Assembly (NCBI GenBank): GCA_037043015.1 | Contig: CM073323.1 | Span: 25,882,758 to 25,946,757 of the forward strand | DNA: 64,000 nucleotides | Origin: Bryum argenteum | Lineage: Eukaryota > Streptophyta > Bryopsida > Bryales > Bryaceae | Reading direction: 5' to 3' | Shown here: positions 1-12,140 of the stretch, one piece after another | Position numbering within the stretch: the stretch's first letter is position 1 | Layout: the number at the start of each line of letters is the position of its first letter | Made by a program: the position numbers and the translations under genes | Notes under the pieces: generated by a model | What the model was told of the DNA's origin: nothing | Seen by the model: only the letters and a program-made list of their open reading frames with translations | Databases searched by the model: none

Positions 1-1292
1 TTCCTGGCCATGACGACAAATATAGGGCCAAATTCATAAACTTATTGTGCACAAAGATGTTACTACTGTTCATAAAGAGTTTACCTTTATTTTGTTCAAC
101 ATAAATACTCAGAATTTGATTGATTTATGAAATAGGTACATCAAGATATTTTATATTTAAATAAGTCACAAAGATTATCTTGTTATAATTTCACTACCTA
201 AAATAGAAAGTTAGACCTATATCGTTTGAAAGAAACATGTTTCAAATTTTTTAAACTCATACAATTTTAATTTGATTGTTTGATGATCTATAAATGATTT
301 TCATGTTAGTTTTTGATAATGGCAAGAGGACAATTACAGTACCATTTTTTTCTTGTCGCTCTATATATTAAGGAAAAGAGTTTATGACATCATGATCTCT
401 GGGACCACGGGTTAGATGAGGGCCCATGAGGTGTGGTTGGAAGCGGAAATTTTTGTAAGGGTGCGCTTAAACCCCGCGATATTGAATATCAGAGTTTTGG
501 CCTTGAAAATAAATTATTTGCATGAGCGTGTCAATGTCGCATGGGAGTAGTAGTTAGTATTAGATAGAGATGCTAGATCAAATGATAATAAAAGCCTACA
601 AGATGAAACCAACACTATTCCAAATACCGCACTATTTACCGAAAGTGCGAGATACGATAATCGTATGCGCTGGATCCATCGTAGCAGTACAGAATACAAT
701 GATGAGCCTGCACGCTGGCTGGCGTCCTCCATCCTCGCTTGCCTTCGCTGGTTTGCCTGCTCGCCTTGTTGACGTTTCTCGTGAATCGATGTCGTTGTTG
801 TCGTTGCTGTTGCTGCCGCTGCCAAGTCGAGTTCAGTAATTGCGATGTGTGAGGATTCACCAATTTTTCTCCGACCACAATCCAAGTGTCCAGGTATGTG
901 ACGAAGCTCTCCCACCCTGTCCCCCCCATCAATTGATTGCGCAATTGCATACTCTGCGTCCGGTCCTGCACTCACGCTCACCCATTGCCGCCTCTGTTTT
1001 CCGCCCTCTTTTGGACGGGGAGTGGTGCACGGCCGCTTTCCTCTTCACCACTCTCTACCATTCTCATTTGCTGGCTGTCGCGATCCTCTCGCGATCCTCT
1101 CGTCGCATTTTCTAGGTCACAGGTAGCAGTCGATCCGTCATGGCGTCTGTTGCTCTAGCTGGCGTGTTTCATTCCTCATAGGGTTTCGCTCCTCGAGCCG
1201 TGCTACCCGCCAGCGGATTGCACCTTACTCTGTCGTCTATGCGTGGTGCGTGCTCAGGTAGCCGGCCCCTCAGTCCGCAGCAGTAGGTGGGC
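1..1292. other. Upstream region of the EH-domain gene, no gene supported
   Basis: The first 500 bases are AT-rich with no convincing coding signal. From about 700 the sequence becomes C/T- and G-rich and leads into the EH-domain gene, so roughly 700-1292 is probably its promoter and 5' untranslated region. Short open frames lie on both strands here, but none has a recognisable motif or splice partner. No TATA box could be fixed with confidence. Confidence 0.5.
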
Positions 1293-4200
1293 ATGGCCAA
1301 TGCGGAGGTGTTCGACTCGTTCTTCCGGCGGGCGGATCTGGACAAGGATGGGCGCATCAGCGGGCAGGAGGCGGTGGGATTCTTCCAGGGCGCGGGACTG
1401 CCTCAGATGACGCTTGCCAAGGTTGGTCCACTCTCGTCCTTGATCCGTCATAGGTCGGAGAGTCTGTTACGCAGGATCGGCAGCGTCCTTATGGATTTCC
1501 CTGTTCGTGGGACTCGCGGAAGATCGTTATCGCGGTTGGTTAGCGCTGGCAAAGCCTCGTTCTGGCACGAGGTGGATCGTGGGAGGTATTTTTGATCGCA
1601 ATTGTTGGGTTTGGGGGTTGAGAGGCGATTTAGGCTGCAAGCGAGTTTGAATTGCGTGAGAATGGTATTGCTGGTTCTCGGAGATTTTGAACAGGCCGTG
1701 GATATGAGGGAGCGGTATTGTTGAAGATGAACTCTTGAGAAGCCGAGCTGTAGTTATCGGGGACAGATGTAGTTGGGGATGAAATTGCAGAGGCGAGGTT
1801 CGCATTCAGAGTTACGAGGAAAATTTTGGACGGAAAGTGGAGCTTGAGGACACTTGGAAACGCAGACAGATAGAATGAATCGTGGGGATCGTGCACGGCT
1901 GGTGGTGGAGTGTTGGCTGGGTCTTGGATGTTGACGCGGTCAGTGGAAGTATGGAGAATTGTCTTAAGGGTATGAGGTGATACAGGGACAGGCTGTGTAC
2001 GCAGCTCGGTCTGCTTTGGACGAGTCAAACTCATGGAGGAGTCGATGTCACGATTTGGTCGTCGGGGCTCTTTGTAGAAGGGTAGGTTGAGGATGATGAG
2101 ATGGATGGGCTGGAATGGCCCTCGATGTGGGGAGAGCTTGCCTTGTTGCACCGGAGCTCCTCCCAATGCCTCACGCATCAATATTAAGTACTTGGTGGGT
2201 CCCAACAATTGCGAGGCTTGGGTCGCATCTGTTGACGAGGGGCGGGTAATGTTGTAGCAGATTAGGGTGCGAGGAGCGAGTCTGGTAGTCGCACCTCTGT
2301 CTCGGGTGTATGATGCTTTGCATTGGACGCTGTCCGCGGAAGTTCCAGTGTGTTGTAAACTAAGCAACAGAATGAATAATTGAATCCATGCACGAAGATG
2401 AGGGCGTTTTGACTGATTGGTGCAGCATTTGACGGTCCACCGTCATTACTGGAGAAGCCGATTCATGATACTGGTGAGAGCTGAGAGCTGTGAACGTGAG
2501 CAGAGAAATGTCCGTATGGGTGAATGTAGCTTCTCCATATCTGACCAGAAGGATGCAGGTGGTACTAGTGCCACACGAGGAGGATGTCGGCGTCGGAGTT
2601 GGCTTGTATCTGTCATTACACTTGTGTCCCTTCCTGTTGACACTCGGCTGTGGCATGTGTGTGGTATGCTTCAGATATGGCAATTTGCGGATCAGGGACG
2701 GACGGGTTTTCTGTCTCGGGTGGAGTTCTACAATGCTCTGAAACTGGTGACGGTGGCCCAAACCGGGAGGGAGATCACCCCCGAACTGGTCCGGGCTGCG
2801 TTGACAGGTCCCGCCGCAGCACAAATCCCACCCCCTCGCATCACCAGTCCCGCGGGGCAGCCTGGTGGAGCAGCTGCGGCTGCGGCGGCCGGGTCGCAGG
2901 GGGCTGCTGTGGTGCAAGGTGCGGGAGGTCCAGCGGGTCAGCAGGGTGTGGGGAGCGCGCAGGGAGGACGAAGTGCGCAGGGGAGCAGCGATGGCGCGAA
3001 TGCGAGGGCCCCGAGCGCGCAGGGCAACGGGTTGGCGGGGCCGCAGGCTGGGGCTCCGGCGAAGCAGTTCTCCCCGCACACGAACAGTGCACCGAGCGCA
3101 CCGATGGCAGGGGTTGGATACGGGGGCCCCGCGAAGCAGCTGGCACCGCAAACGAGCAGTCTGTCGACGGGAGGTTCCGGGGGGCCGCAGCTGACGTCCC
3201 AGACGAGCAGCCTGTCGCGGTACCCTCCGTCGGCGGGTCAGGTGCAGGTAGCACCGACGGGATTCTCACAGCAGGGGTGGGCAAGGCCACCGGCGGCCGG
3301 GGGCCAGGCAGTGAGGCCGTCGCTGGGAAGTCTGTTCACGACGAACTCGTCATGGCCGGCGAAGGGGTCGAATCCTCCAGGCGGGGCAAGTCAGGGGCCG
3401 GAGTCGAATGGGAGATCAGCGGGCCCGGGTGGCGTGCAGGCGAGAGCGAGCTTGGGTCAGTCTCGGCCCGTGACGCCTGGTTCTTCAGCATCGACGGCGA
3501 GCAGTGCGAGTGCGAGTGCGGGCGTGGGCACGACGGCGTCAGGTCAGGGTCCGGCAGCGACGGCGGGTGTGAGGTCGGCGAAGGAGGGGGTTGTGGGAGC
3601 GGGGTTCAATGGCGGGGTGGACCTGTTCAGTGGCGGGTTCAAGGCAAGCGGGACGAGTGGCGTGGGCAGCAGTGTGGCGGGAGCGGGGGCGGGCGCGAAC
3701 ATGCATCCAGGGAGTGGGGCTGCGACGAGTGGGCCGGTGGCAGGTGCGGGTCAGTCGGGGGGTGGTGGTGCGGTGAAGCAGTTGGAGGAGTCGATGTTCA
3801 GCGCTCCGGCGGTTGCATCCGTGGGAGTGGCAGCGCCAGGGGGCGTGAGAGGTGCAAGTGGCGAGGTTCGAGGGTCGTCGGGAGGTGGAGTGACGGGTGT
3901 GGGGCCCGGATCTGGGGCGAGGGCAGGGGGCGGTCCAGTGATGGGGGCTTCGTGGCCCCAAATGTCTGGGAACGACGTGGAGAAGTACAGCCGAGTGTTT
4001 GCGAAGGTGGACACGGACAAGGACGGGAAGATCACGGGAGAGCAAGCGCGGGAGCTGTTTCTGAGCTGGCAACTTCCAAGAGGTAGTGTGGGTGGATGTG
4101 TGGAGAGGGGTGAGGGGTGAGGCGGACGGCGAGGGCGGAGTACTGAGGGGGTTGTGTGTGTGTGTGTGTGTGGGGTTGTTTCAGGGGTTCTGAAGCAAGT

Positions 4201-7200
4201 TTGGGACCTTTCGGATCAAGACAACGACAGCATGTTGTCGTTGCGGGAGTTCTGCACGGCATTGTACTTCATGGAACGGTTCAGGGAAGGACGGGCGCTG
4301 CCATCGACGCTGCCTGCAGGCATCCACCCCGGAGAGGTGCAAGGTGGCGGGGAGGAGTGGGTGAGGGGCCGGGTGGTCAGAGCGGTGCAGTTTGGCGACA
4401 CATACCAGGTGTGCGGATGTGTGAAAGCTGTCGGGGTGCAGTGGCATTGGGTGGTAGGAAGTAGGGTGGAGAATGGAGGAAATGTGGTATAGTTTGTGAC
4501 ATGGTGGTGTGCGATGGCGAGCAGGTGTTCCGCAGACGGCAGGTGGTGGCACGGCGACGGGTCCCGCGGCGGCGGTGGTGGAGGCTCCCCAGTTTCAGGT
4601 GCTACAGATGCCGGAGAGAGCCGTTCCTGCACCAGGTGAAGCAGGTGGTGGAGCAGCGGCGGAGGAGGGATACAAGTCGAAAGTTCCAGCACTGGAGGAG
4701 AATCTGGTGGATCAGCTGAGCCGCGACGAGCAGGAGATGCTGAAGACGAAGCACAAAGCTGCGGAAGAAGCCGACAAGAAGGTAGGTTGGTCAGGGTGGT
4801 GGATGACGATTTGAGTGGTTCGTCGGAGTTGGTGAGGTGTGCATGGTTGTGAGTGGAGTTGGGAGGAATGATGTGGCAATGCGGCGGATGTTGTTGGGTG
4901 GAATGTGGTGTGTGTAGGGTTGGTTGTGTGGCGCGGCGGTGGGGGTGGGCTGATGTGATTGGGTGGACGTGGTTGGGTGTGTGGAGGCAGGTGTACGAGC
5001 TGGACAGAGAAATTCAGGATTACAAGGAGAAGATCGAGCTGTACCGAGCAAAGCTACAAGAGATCGTAAGTATTTTGTGAGGGGATGGATTTGGTGGGTG
5101 GGTGGGTTGGTTGGTTATTGTAGTGAATGGTGAGGCGACGCGCATGTGAAGGGATGCAGTGCAGGGAGGGCGGAGCGCGAGAGGGGGTTGTAGAGTTGGT
5201 GGAATGGGTGTTGGGGGTGTCGGGAGGACGCAGGTGGAGAGTGGTGTGGTTGAGGTGGATGGGTTGTGGTGTATGGGAGTGACGTGGAGGGTGGTTGTGG
5301 ACGTGGTGCAGATTCTGTTCAAGAGTCGGTGCGACAACCAGCTGGACGAGGTGAAGGAGAGGGTGGCTTCGGAAAGGAGAGAGGTTGTAGCACTGGGCAT
5401 TCTTTGAAGTTGGGTGTGATGAAATGATTGGAGATGTTGAAACTGGTGGATGGTTGTGAGGGCGGATGCATGATTGTGGAAATTGGCGGGAGTGTTGGGA
5501 GACTGATGAGGCGATGTGTTGTGTTCCAGATGAACGCATTGGGCAAGAAGTACGACCAGCGGTTCAAGGCAGCGGGCGAGGTGAGTTCGCGGCTGCAAGC
5601 TGAGGAGGCAGCGTTCCGAGATATTCAGGTGCGTGCGAGAGGATCTGTGTGCTTATCTGTGGGCTAGTTGTGGGGTTTTCTCTGTTGTCGGAGTGTATAT
5701 GTGTATGTTGGGAACGACGACAGGTTGGGGTTGGATATGCATTTGAGTGAGGGGTGTTGGTAAGATGCAAAAGGGGATGTGGGACAGGATGAGCTTTGAC
5801 AGTGTAGCTGTGGGTTGCTGGCCATGACGTTGAGAAGGACTGTTGTCTGGGTGGTTGTGTGTTGGTTGATGGTGAGGAAGTGGTAAGGGGAAACCGTGGA
5901 GTAGAGGAATGCTGTGTCGTCCTGGGTGGGTTTTGAGGCGATGTGTGTGTGAGGAAGTTGGTGAGGGTGATGATCGAGACGGAGTGAGGATGTGAGTGGG
6001 TATTGATGTGTTGTGCGTTGATGGTGCAGGAGAAGAAGATGGAGTTGTATACTGCTATTGCAAAACTTGACAAGGGTGGCGATGGCAAAGAGTCTCTTGA
6101 GGTGGGTTGGTCGGGATGAAGTGTTTGGCAGGAATGTTGTGAGTTGTATTTGTGTGTATCGGAATAAGACGCGGACGCGGTGAGTAAGGTGGAGGATGAA
6201 GAACGTAATGATGTGTGGACGCGGCTGAACATGTGGGAGTGGCGTGGGGACTGGGTGGAGAGAGAGCGATGGGCAGTTGTGTTTGAGGAGAGGGGTGGGT
6301 GGGCGTTTCTAACGCAGTTGGGGTTTGGGGATTTCAGAACCGTGCGAATGATCTGTCAGCTCACCTGGACGAGTTGAAGAAGACGCTGTATGAACGAGGC
6401 AGGGCTCTTGGCGTGAGGCCGAAGTCTGCAGTTCCGATAGAGGTGTCCACTGGTATGTTGGTCCTTGAGCGTGTTGTCATGGGAGTTGGTTTTGATGGTC
6501 GGGTGGATGTAGGTGTAGGTCGGAGCAGTATGAATCGGGCAAGGATGTGTTGTGTGAGTTTGTTGCGTTGTATAGGCTGGAGCGGGTTGCTGGGTATAGA
6601 AGTGTTGGGGATAACATGGAGAGGGGTTGGCGGGTTTGGGGTTGGCGGGTCAGGTTTCGAAGGAGTTCCAGACAATGCGATGGAGTGGGTGGAAGACTGG
6701 GATAAGTTCGAGGACGAAGGTACGTGGGCGTGGGGAATGGGTAGCAGTGACGGTTGTATGGGCGTCGTCGTTGTGTGTGCGTGACGTGGTTGTAAGGAGT
6801 ATGAGTGGATTAGGACATGCATGTCGTGAATTGGTGATGCGGTAAGGATGCGAAGAAGCATGTTGTGAAACATCGGAGGTGCAATTTTTGGCATGGTGCA
6901 ATTTGCATGGCGAGGATTGTAAAGCGTGGTGATGTTTGGAGTGGCGGCGTTGACGGTTGTTTGGTGACGTTGGTGTGGTGGAACGTGGATGGTTGGGCAC
7001 TGACGGGACGTGAATGTGGGTGAGGGCAGGATTCACAAATGTGCGTGACATCATGGACGATCTGGGCGACGACGTTCCGGCTTCGACGAGAAGCGGGTAC
7101 GCGGCGCCGTGGGGCAACGGCGAGAGCCTGTTCGACGACGGGTTCGACTTCTCATCAGAGCCGACGCTCCCGGACGATCCTTTCAAAGCAGGGCACGATG

Positions 7201-9026
7201 AGTCAAAGGAGGCGTTGGAGGATAGTCCGGAGCACGGCGTTGCGACATCGGATGCTCGGCAGAAGGAGTACACCTTCAACGCAAGTGGGCCGAGTGGAAG
7301 GTGAGTGGGAGTGCGGAATGGGGTTCTGAGCAGGCGGTGTGATATTGGGTTCCGATGGAGAGGCACGTGGCTGTGTGTCTGAACTGGAGGGTGGGGTGCA
7401 GGTATTCGGGTGGAATGGACTCGGAGGCGGAGAGTGGCGGGGACGGGTTCCGCGGCGAAGCAACATTCGATACCCCCGTTCACGAAAGGTGGGGTGATGT
7501 GGTTTGGTTGTAGGTGGAATGTGTGTTGCTTGAGGACGGGAGAATGTTAGACGTTGGAACGTGTGAGCAGCATGCGGGTAGTTGGGAAGCGTGGTGCATG
7601 GTGTGATGGTGTGAGTGTTGCGGTGGTTTGACGAGTTGGTGTGTTGTGTGGGGAGTCCAGCTTCGGGCGAGGAGGGAGCACGTTCGATACGAGAGACCCG
7701 TTCGGTGAGAGTGCGTCGGCATGGGGATTCCACGACGAGGACTCGAGCGGCGATTTCCGTGCTTCGTGGGGGCAGGGTGGGAGCAGCACTCAGGTACGGT
7801 AGAGTGGTGGGGCGGTAGGGCGGATGTGTGCTTTGCGGTCAGGGATGGAGATCCTTGATAGAGGTGTGAGGACTTATTTTGGGGGAGGGGTTTGTTGTGT
7901 ATGAATATGAGCAGTTGGCAGTATGTTGTTAGATTATGGGGCGCTCCTTGCAGGTTTAGATTTTTGCGTGGACCAGAGTTGTGAGCTTGTTAGTGCGTGG
8001 ATGTGAGGTGTTATGACGTGCGTGAGTGATTGGTGACGGTGGCGATGTGGGTTGCAGACGTCGATGGATCTGTCGAGCTCGCGAGGGCAGACGCGGTTCG
8101 GGAGAGAACGAGGGTCCATGGCAGACTCTCTGGACATGGATGCGCTACGAGTGTCAAGCCCAAGGGGAGCGCTGTTCGAGGGATCGATCCGGGTATCGAG
8201 TCCCGGGGGATTCGACAGCTCGAGGAGGGAGTCGAGTCCGGGAGCAAGAGGGTTCGGCGGACTGTCGAGCCCCGGGTGGAGCTTCGACAGGAACGGGAGC
8301 GGCAACGACGATTACAAGAACGCGTTCGGGGCGTTCGATTCGCCGAAGTCGAACGCGTTCGGGTCGCCTCGGAATGCGTTCGGGTCTCCTCGGCACTCAT
8401 TCGGGTCGCCGAAGAACTCATTCGGGTCTCCGAAGAACGCGTCGTATTTCGGGAACTCGAGTTTCGACGCGGCTCCGTCGCTGTTTGGCGGAAGTCCGGG
8501 GGGTTCGAAGAGAGACGAGCCGTATCGAGACGGCGGCAGCTTCATGCGGTTCGATTCGTTCGGGCCCGGTGCAGCTCCAGCGAGAGTTCTAGGTACGGTT
8601 TCATCCCCTGGAGGTGTCTTTTGCCTGGGCTATTGAGGAGAATGAGAGACAGTTGCGTGGTTCGTAAGGGTGTTGTGTGTAGCTGGGGAATATGGTGGGG
8701 TGTGAAAGAGGGCGAGCTTGTTAGGAGGCAGTGTGGCTGTGGGGTGGTAGTAGATGTGTTGATGTCCAGAACGTGAGTGTGAGGCAGTGGCCTCCTGGTG
8801 TTGAGTTGTTTCAGGAGGAAGCGAGGAGCTGAACGGAGTGGGGCACAACGGGGAGAAATCGTTGCAAAGGTTCGACTCGACGAGCAGCATGAAGCCGGAG
8901 AGGGAGCGCAGTCGCGGGTTCCAGTCGGACGACGAGTCAGACCTGTTCGGGGCGTTCGGGGGGTCAGGAGCGTTCGGTGCAGGAGGGCAGACAGCGAAGC
9001 AGAGCAACGTGTGGAGTGCATTCTAG
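1293..9026 (+). CDS. EH1/Pan1-like: EH-domain endocytic protein, AtEH1/Pan1-like (TPLATE complex subunit)
   Basis: Exons: 1293-1421, 2675-4082, 4185-4336, 4536-4781, 4991-5065, 5312-5383, 5530-5628, 6030-6101, 6338-6452, 6654-6719, 7030-7300, 7402-7488, 7661-7793, 8058-8592, 8815-9026. They sum to 3,672 nt, in frame (1,223 residues), close to the two Arabidopsis EH/Pan1 proteins. EH domain 1 (about residues 5-105) has the EF-hand loop DLDKDGRIS; EH domain 2 (about 470-560) has DTDKDGKIT, then VWDLSDQDND. A Gly/Ser/Ala/Gln-rich linker of about 360 residues separates them. Exons 4-9 encode a coiled coil. After an acidic VEDWDKFEDE segment comes a disordered tail with DPF motifs and repeated NAFGSP units. 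Such proteins belong to the plant TPLATE complex, where EH domains bind NPF-type cargo and membrane during clathrin-mediated endocytosis. The start at 1293 gives the family N-terminus directly before EH1; an in-frame GTG lies six bases upstream. The introns are strikingly G/T-rich on the sense strand. Confidence 0.93.
4151..4173 (+). repeat. (GT)n microsatellite in EH gene intron 2
   Basis: A run of GT dinucleotides lies in the 102-bp intron 4083-4184, a few bases before the TTTCAG acceptor. It partly stands in for the usual pyrimidine tract. Length variation here could affect splicing of the second EH domain, which this intron interrupts. Confidence 0.8.
8335..8450 (+). repeat. Short coding tandem repeat, NAFGSP-type
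   Basis: Within exon 14 of the EH gene a unit of about 21-24 bp repeats five to six times and encodes variations of (N/H/K)(A/S)FGSP(R/K)N. The repeats lie in the disordered C-terminal tail and keep the reading frame. Units differ slightly, so this is an in-frame expansion that has begun to diverge rather than a fresh slippage product. Confidence 0.85.
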
Positions 9027-9703
9027 GGTGGGGCTGGGGAGGTTGTGCTGGCAATGGGTGGTGCGGTACCATGGTGGAGAGACCGGGAGTAACGGAGGCG
9101 CGCACGGACAGGCTACGAGAGGAAATATGTATGAGTGCCAGGTCGGGAGATGCATGACGTAGAACTTGTGGTGCAACCGAGTTTATGTTGGGCGCACGGA
9201 AGATTTGGATGTGCTTGTATGAAGATTGTTTTGTGAGAACCGATTCTTGCATGGGCGTCGAGGGTTGACGTACATTTTTGAGAAGTTTAGCAGTAGGCTA
9301 CATACGATCAGAGGCGGTCCTCCGGCGGAGGTGGCTTTGACGATTGTGATTTGTACTAGCAATTGCAGTAATAAGGGATGTGAGACCAGAAGTTGCCGAG
9401 CATCCATACCGCCTCTCGTCGGGTATTTAACGGACAGCGCTGCGTCCATGCACCTTGTACTTAGCGCGTGAATGCTGGTATGTTTGGTCGGTCCCACCCT
9501 TCGGTCTGTATGGGTGAAACTTTGGAAAGTCATATGCAGTTTATCTGAATCTTCGTTGCCTTTCCCGTGCTGGTGAACTCCTCTTATAATAGTGCGTAGC
9601 ACGGGTGAAGGTCCTTTTGTATCTAATGGGGTCAAGTTGCAGTAGTCCTTGAAGACGTGTGTACAGTACCATCACTTTGCTGTTGCAATGGTTCGTGATG
9701 ATC
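9027..9703. other. 3' flank of the EH gene, no gene seen
   Basis: This 0.7-kb stretch follows the TAG stop of the EH gene and probably contains its 3' untranslated region. Open frames here are short, overlap on both strands and carry no motif. It ends at the first TTAACCC terminus of the mobile-element cluster. Confidence 0.5.
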
Positions 9704-9710
9704 TTAACCC

Positions 9711-10273
9711 TTAACCCTTTATCGACAGCCCACGCCAATTTGGCATGGTCGGGGTGCTTGGGCGGTTTTAGGGGGCGGAGTGGCTTTAGGTTGCGCCTGA
9801 GTGCTACGGTGACCCCCCCTCATTTTTCACGCCCGATCGGCTGCTCTCTTCCGATCTGCAGGAGCATCGAAGCTCATCGCATGCGCGATTTCGATGACCT
9901 GCTGCGACTTGGTTCGGGCTCTTCGGTAGCCTGACCGGGGCAACGCTGATGCGAGTTAGGGGAAGAAAACGCTTGTCCAGTTGGCATGGGCAGCTTCTGC
10001 CGCTCGCAATTCAGCCTTCGCGAGGCAGGGGCAGATGCAAACCAAACCTCCCAATTCTCAAAATATTCATCAAACTCTCAACGGTGCCATTTTTTGAGAT
10101 TTTACACGATGGGATCGATCTTTTCTCCGATGATTACATAATTAAGTTATCGTGGCCTTCACCGTGTCGGATTTTCAAAATTGTTTCATTATCTATGATG
10201 AAATTGGGATGAAAGACAATGAGGCCGTTTTTTTGACAAATTGTGGAAAACAAGGATGTCAATTAAGGGTTAA
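9711..10273. mobile_element. TTAA-bounded inverted-repeat element A (piggyBac-like MITE)
   Basis: The element starts TTAA-CCCTTTATCGACAGCC and ends with the inverse of TTAA-CCCTTAATTGACATCC, so about 13 of 16 terminal bases match as an inverted repeat next to TTAA. It is 563 bp including both TTAA sites and has no transposase frame. A further TTAACCC copy lies directly to its left at 9704. Its right TTAA (10270-10273) is shared with element B. TTAA target duplication with CCC termini is the hallmark of the piggyBac superfamily; assigning it there is inference. Confidence 0.6.
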
Positions 10274-10613
10274 AGGCGCCTGTCAGCCCCTCGGGCTGTT
10301 TTCCAACAGAATCTTGCTTGCAGCTCATTTGATTCTCTTTTTTTCACTTATTCTTTAATATCATTCTGTTCACCTTTTTGTGATGCATCTACAAAGTGAA
10401 ATCCTACAATTTAAATCGCAATTTGTATGAGTGATTTGTGCTTTGAAAGGATTGTGGTAGGTAGGTTGGGATTTGTAGGAGGTTGCAAACTCATCATTGA
10501 TAGGTTCATTCATGCTGCCCAAGTTCAAAAAGTGCACTATTCATGTTGCCCAAGTCCAAAAGATGCTGAGATCCAATTTCGGGCTGCCCATTGAAGAGTG
10601 GAAGGACCTTTAA
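10270..10613. mobile_element. TTAA-bounded short MITE, copy B
   Basis: This 344-bp copy belongs to the same family as those at 14720, 19837, 20211 and 36727. It shares nearly its whole sequence with the 36727 copy, starting AGGCGCCTGTCAGCCCCTCG and ending GGAAGGACCT. Internally it has the family's paired motif ATTCATG(A/T)TGCCCAAGT followed by TCAAAAAGTGCAC or CCAAAAGATGCT. It is fused at each TTAA to neighbouring elements A and C. Here the outer CCC of other copies is replaced by GGG, so it appears bounded by the inner TTAA of the terminus. Confidence 0.75.
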
Positions 10614-11558
10614 CCCTTAAGCGGGCCGAATGTCGATTTTCGACATTCTGGATGATAGCGGCATTCTTAGAAATCTCCCCGTCTTCTCATCCTCGCGATT
10701 TTTCATCCATCGTTTTTTTGGCCCTGCGGGTAACTGGGGGAAGTTTACTGTGAGCTTTACCCCGCTGTCAAATTTTACTTCTATATTTTTCTATGCTAAT
10801 TTTAGTAGGAGAGATTGGTCTCATGGAGTGTGTTTTTTCCATTTCGGAGTGAAAATTTGCCATTTGGGCATTGGATTAGGGCAGTTGGGCATTGCTGCAG
10901 GCGCTGTAGCGGTTTTTTTTTCCCATTTTGGAATTGCTTTAGTACTTGAGTGTCAGATGATGGCAAGCCACTACTTTGGCATTTAGCGCATATAATAATC
11001 ATTCTAAGCATGGGAATAAATTTTCTCCACTTCTTTTGCATCATCTTTTGGCTTCTTTCTTTACAAAGCTCTGCCCTCTTACACAAAGTTTTGTCCACGA
11101 AGGACTTGACCTTGAGTGGGCAGGCTTGAAATATACATGAGCCAAAACACTTTTGTGAAGCTACTTGCATTCCAAGTAGGACCGTGTGCAAATGGAATGA
11201 AATTTTTTTGTTTTTATTTCGGGGATGGCTTGTTTGCTTGATGCTAAATCCATTTGTAATTGACCAAATTTGGGTTCGGGGGCCTTTTCAACGTGACTTT
11301 TCAATCCAAAGTCAGAATATAGTGACTGCCCCACTATTTTCAGCACTCAATTTTAGCCTTGAATCAAGTGGATGAAGCACTAAATCAACTCCAAATGGCA
11401 TGAAAATTGGTACTCTATCTATTTAGAGCATGATGATGAAGATCCTACGGTTGGAATTTTAATTTACTGCCACTTTTCTTTTTTATTGGCCTTGACATTT
11501 TCTGGGTTTTTGGACCCCTCTCCAAAACTCCCAATGGATCGAAACGTTTAGGGGTTAA
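10610..11558. mobile_element. TTAA-bounded element C, about 950 bp
   Basis: The element begins TTAA-CCCTTAAGCGGGCCGA and ends with the inverse of TTAA-CCCCTAAACGTTTCGA, a partial inverted repeat. Just inside the left end is a small perfect palindrome, AATGTCGA-TTT-TCGACATT (10628-10646). No transposase frame is present. A second GGGTTAA (11559-11565) lies just outside the right end and mirrors the extra TTAACCC at 9704. The weaker terminal match suggests an older or composite element than A and B. Confidence 0.5.
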
Positions 11559-12140
11559 GGGTTAAACGAGCGCTGTCAGACTAGCCTCACTCCATGCTTA
11601 CCTCAGATCGAATATTCTGCTTCTGTTGTAGTCATGCTGGTGCATGACTTATGATTGCAATGATTCTGTGTCCTGCGGACTCTATCTTGGATCAAGTTGC
11701 TCTCTCCACTGTTGGACCCGCTAGTACGTCACGTACGTACTTTTATAATATTTCCTTCCCCATTTCGACCTAAAACAGGAGCGAATCATTCGTCAACTTG
11801 ATGCGGTTTAAGCATCTCTTCCACATGCTACTGCCGCAATCGTTCACAGCATGGGATAGATTCTTTGAAGAGTTCGAACTTGTGACTTCCTAACCGTCCA
11901 AATTTGTGTATTTAATTTCTGTTTATTTGCGCACTGACTTTGGTTCAGAATCAAACATCACTATTGCAGTATTTAACTCCCCATTTTAATGTAAAGGAGG
12001 AGCGAATCAGGCGTCAACTTGGTTCACTGTGAGCATGGTATCCACATCCGGCCCACTGCTGCAATAAACGAGAGTAAGCATCATGGGAAACATCAGTTAC
12101 ATGAAGAGTGCGAAGATCGGTGCTCGTGGCGCAACTGAAG

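Noticed and set aside
1630-2367. Long minus-strand frame (245 codons) inside intron 1 of the EH gene
   Set aside because: It lies within a clear intron, has low-complexity Ser/Pro/Thr composition and no motif; the G-rich sense strand makes antisense frames open by chance.
2650-4086. 478-codon plus-strand frame overlapping EH exon 2
   Set aside because: It is the shifted frame of the Gly-rich linker exon, full of Trp/Cys/Arg/Gly, and does not contain the EH domain blocks that run in the other frame.
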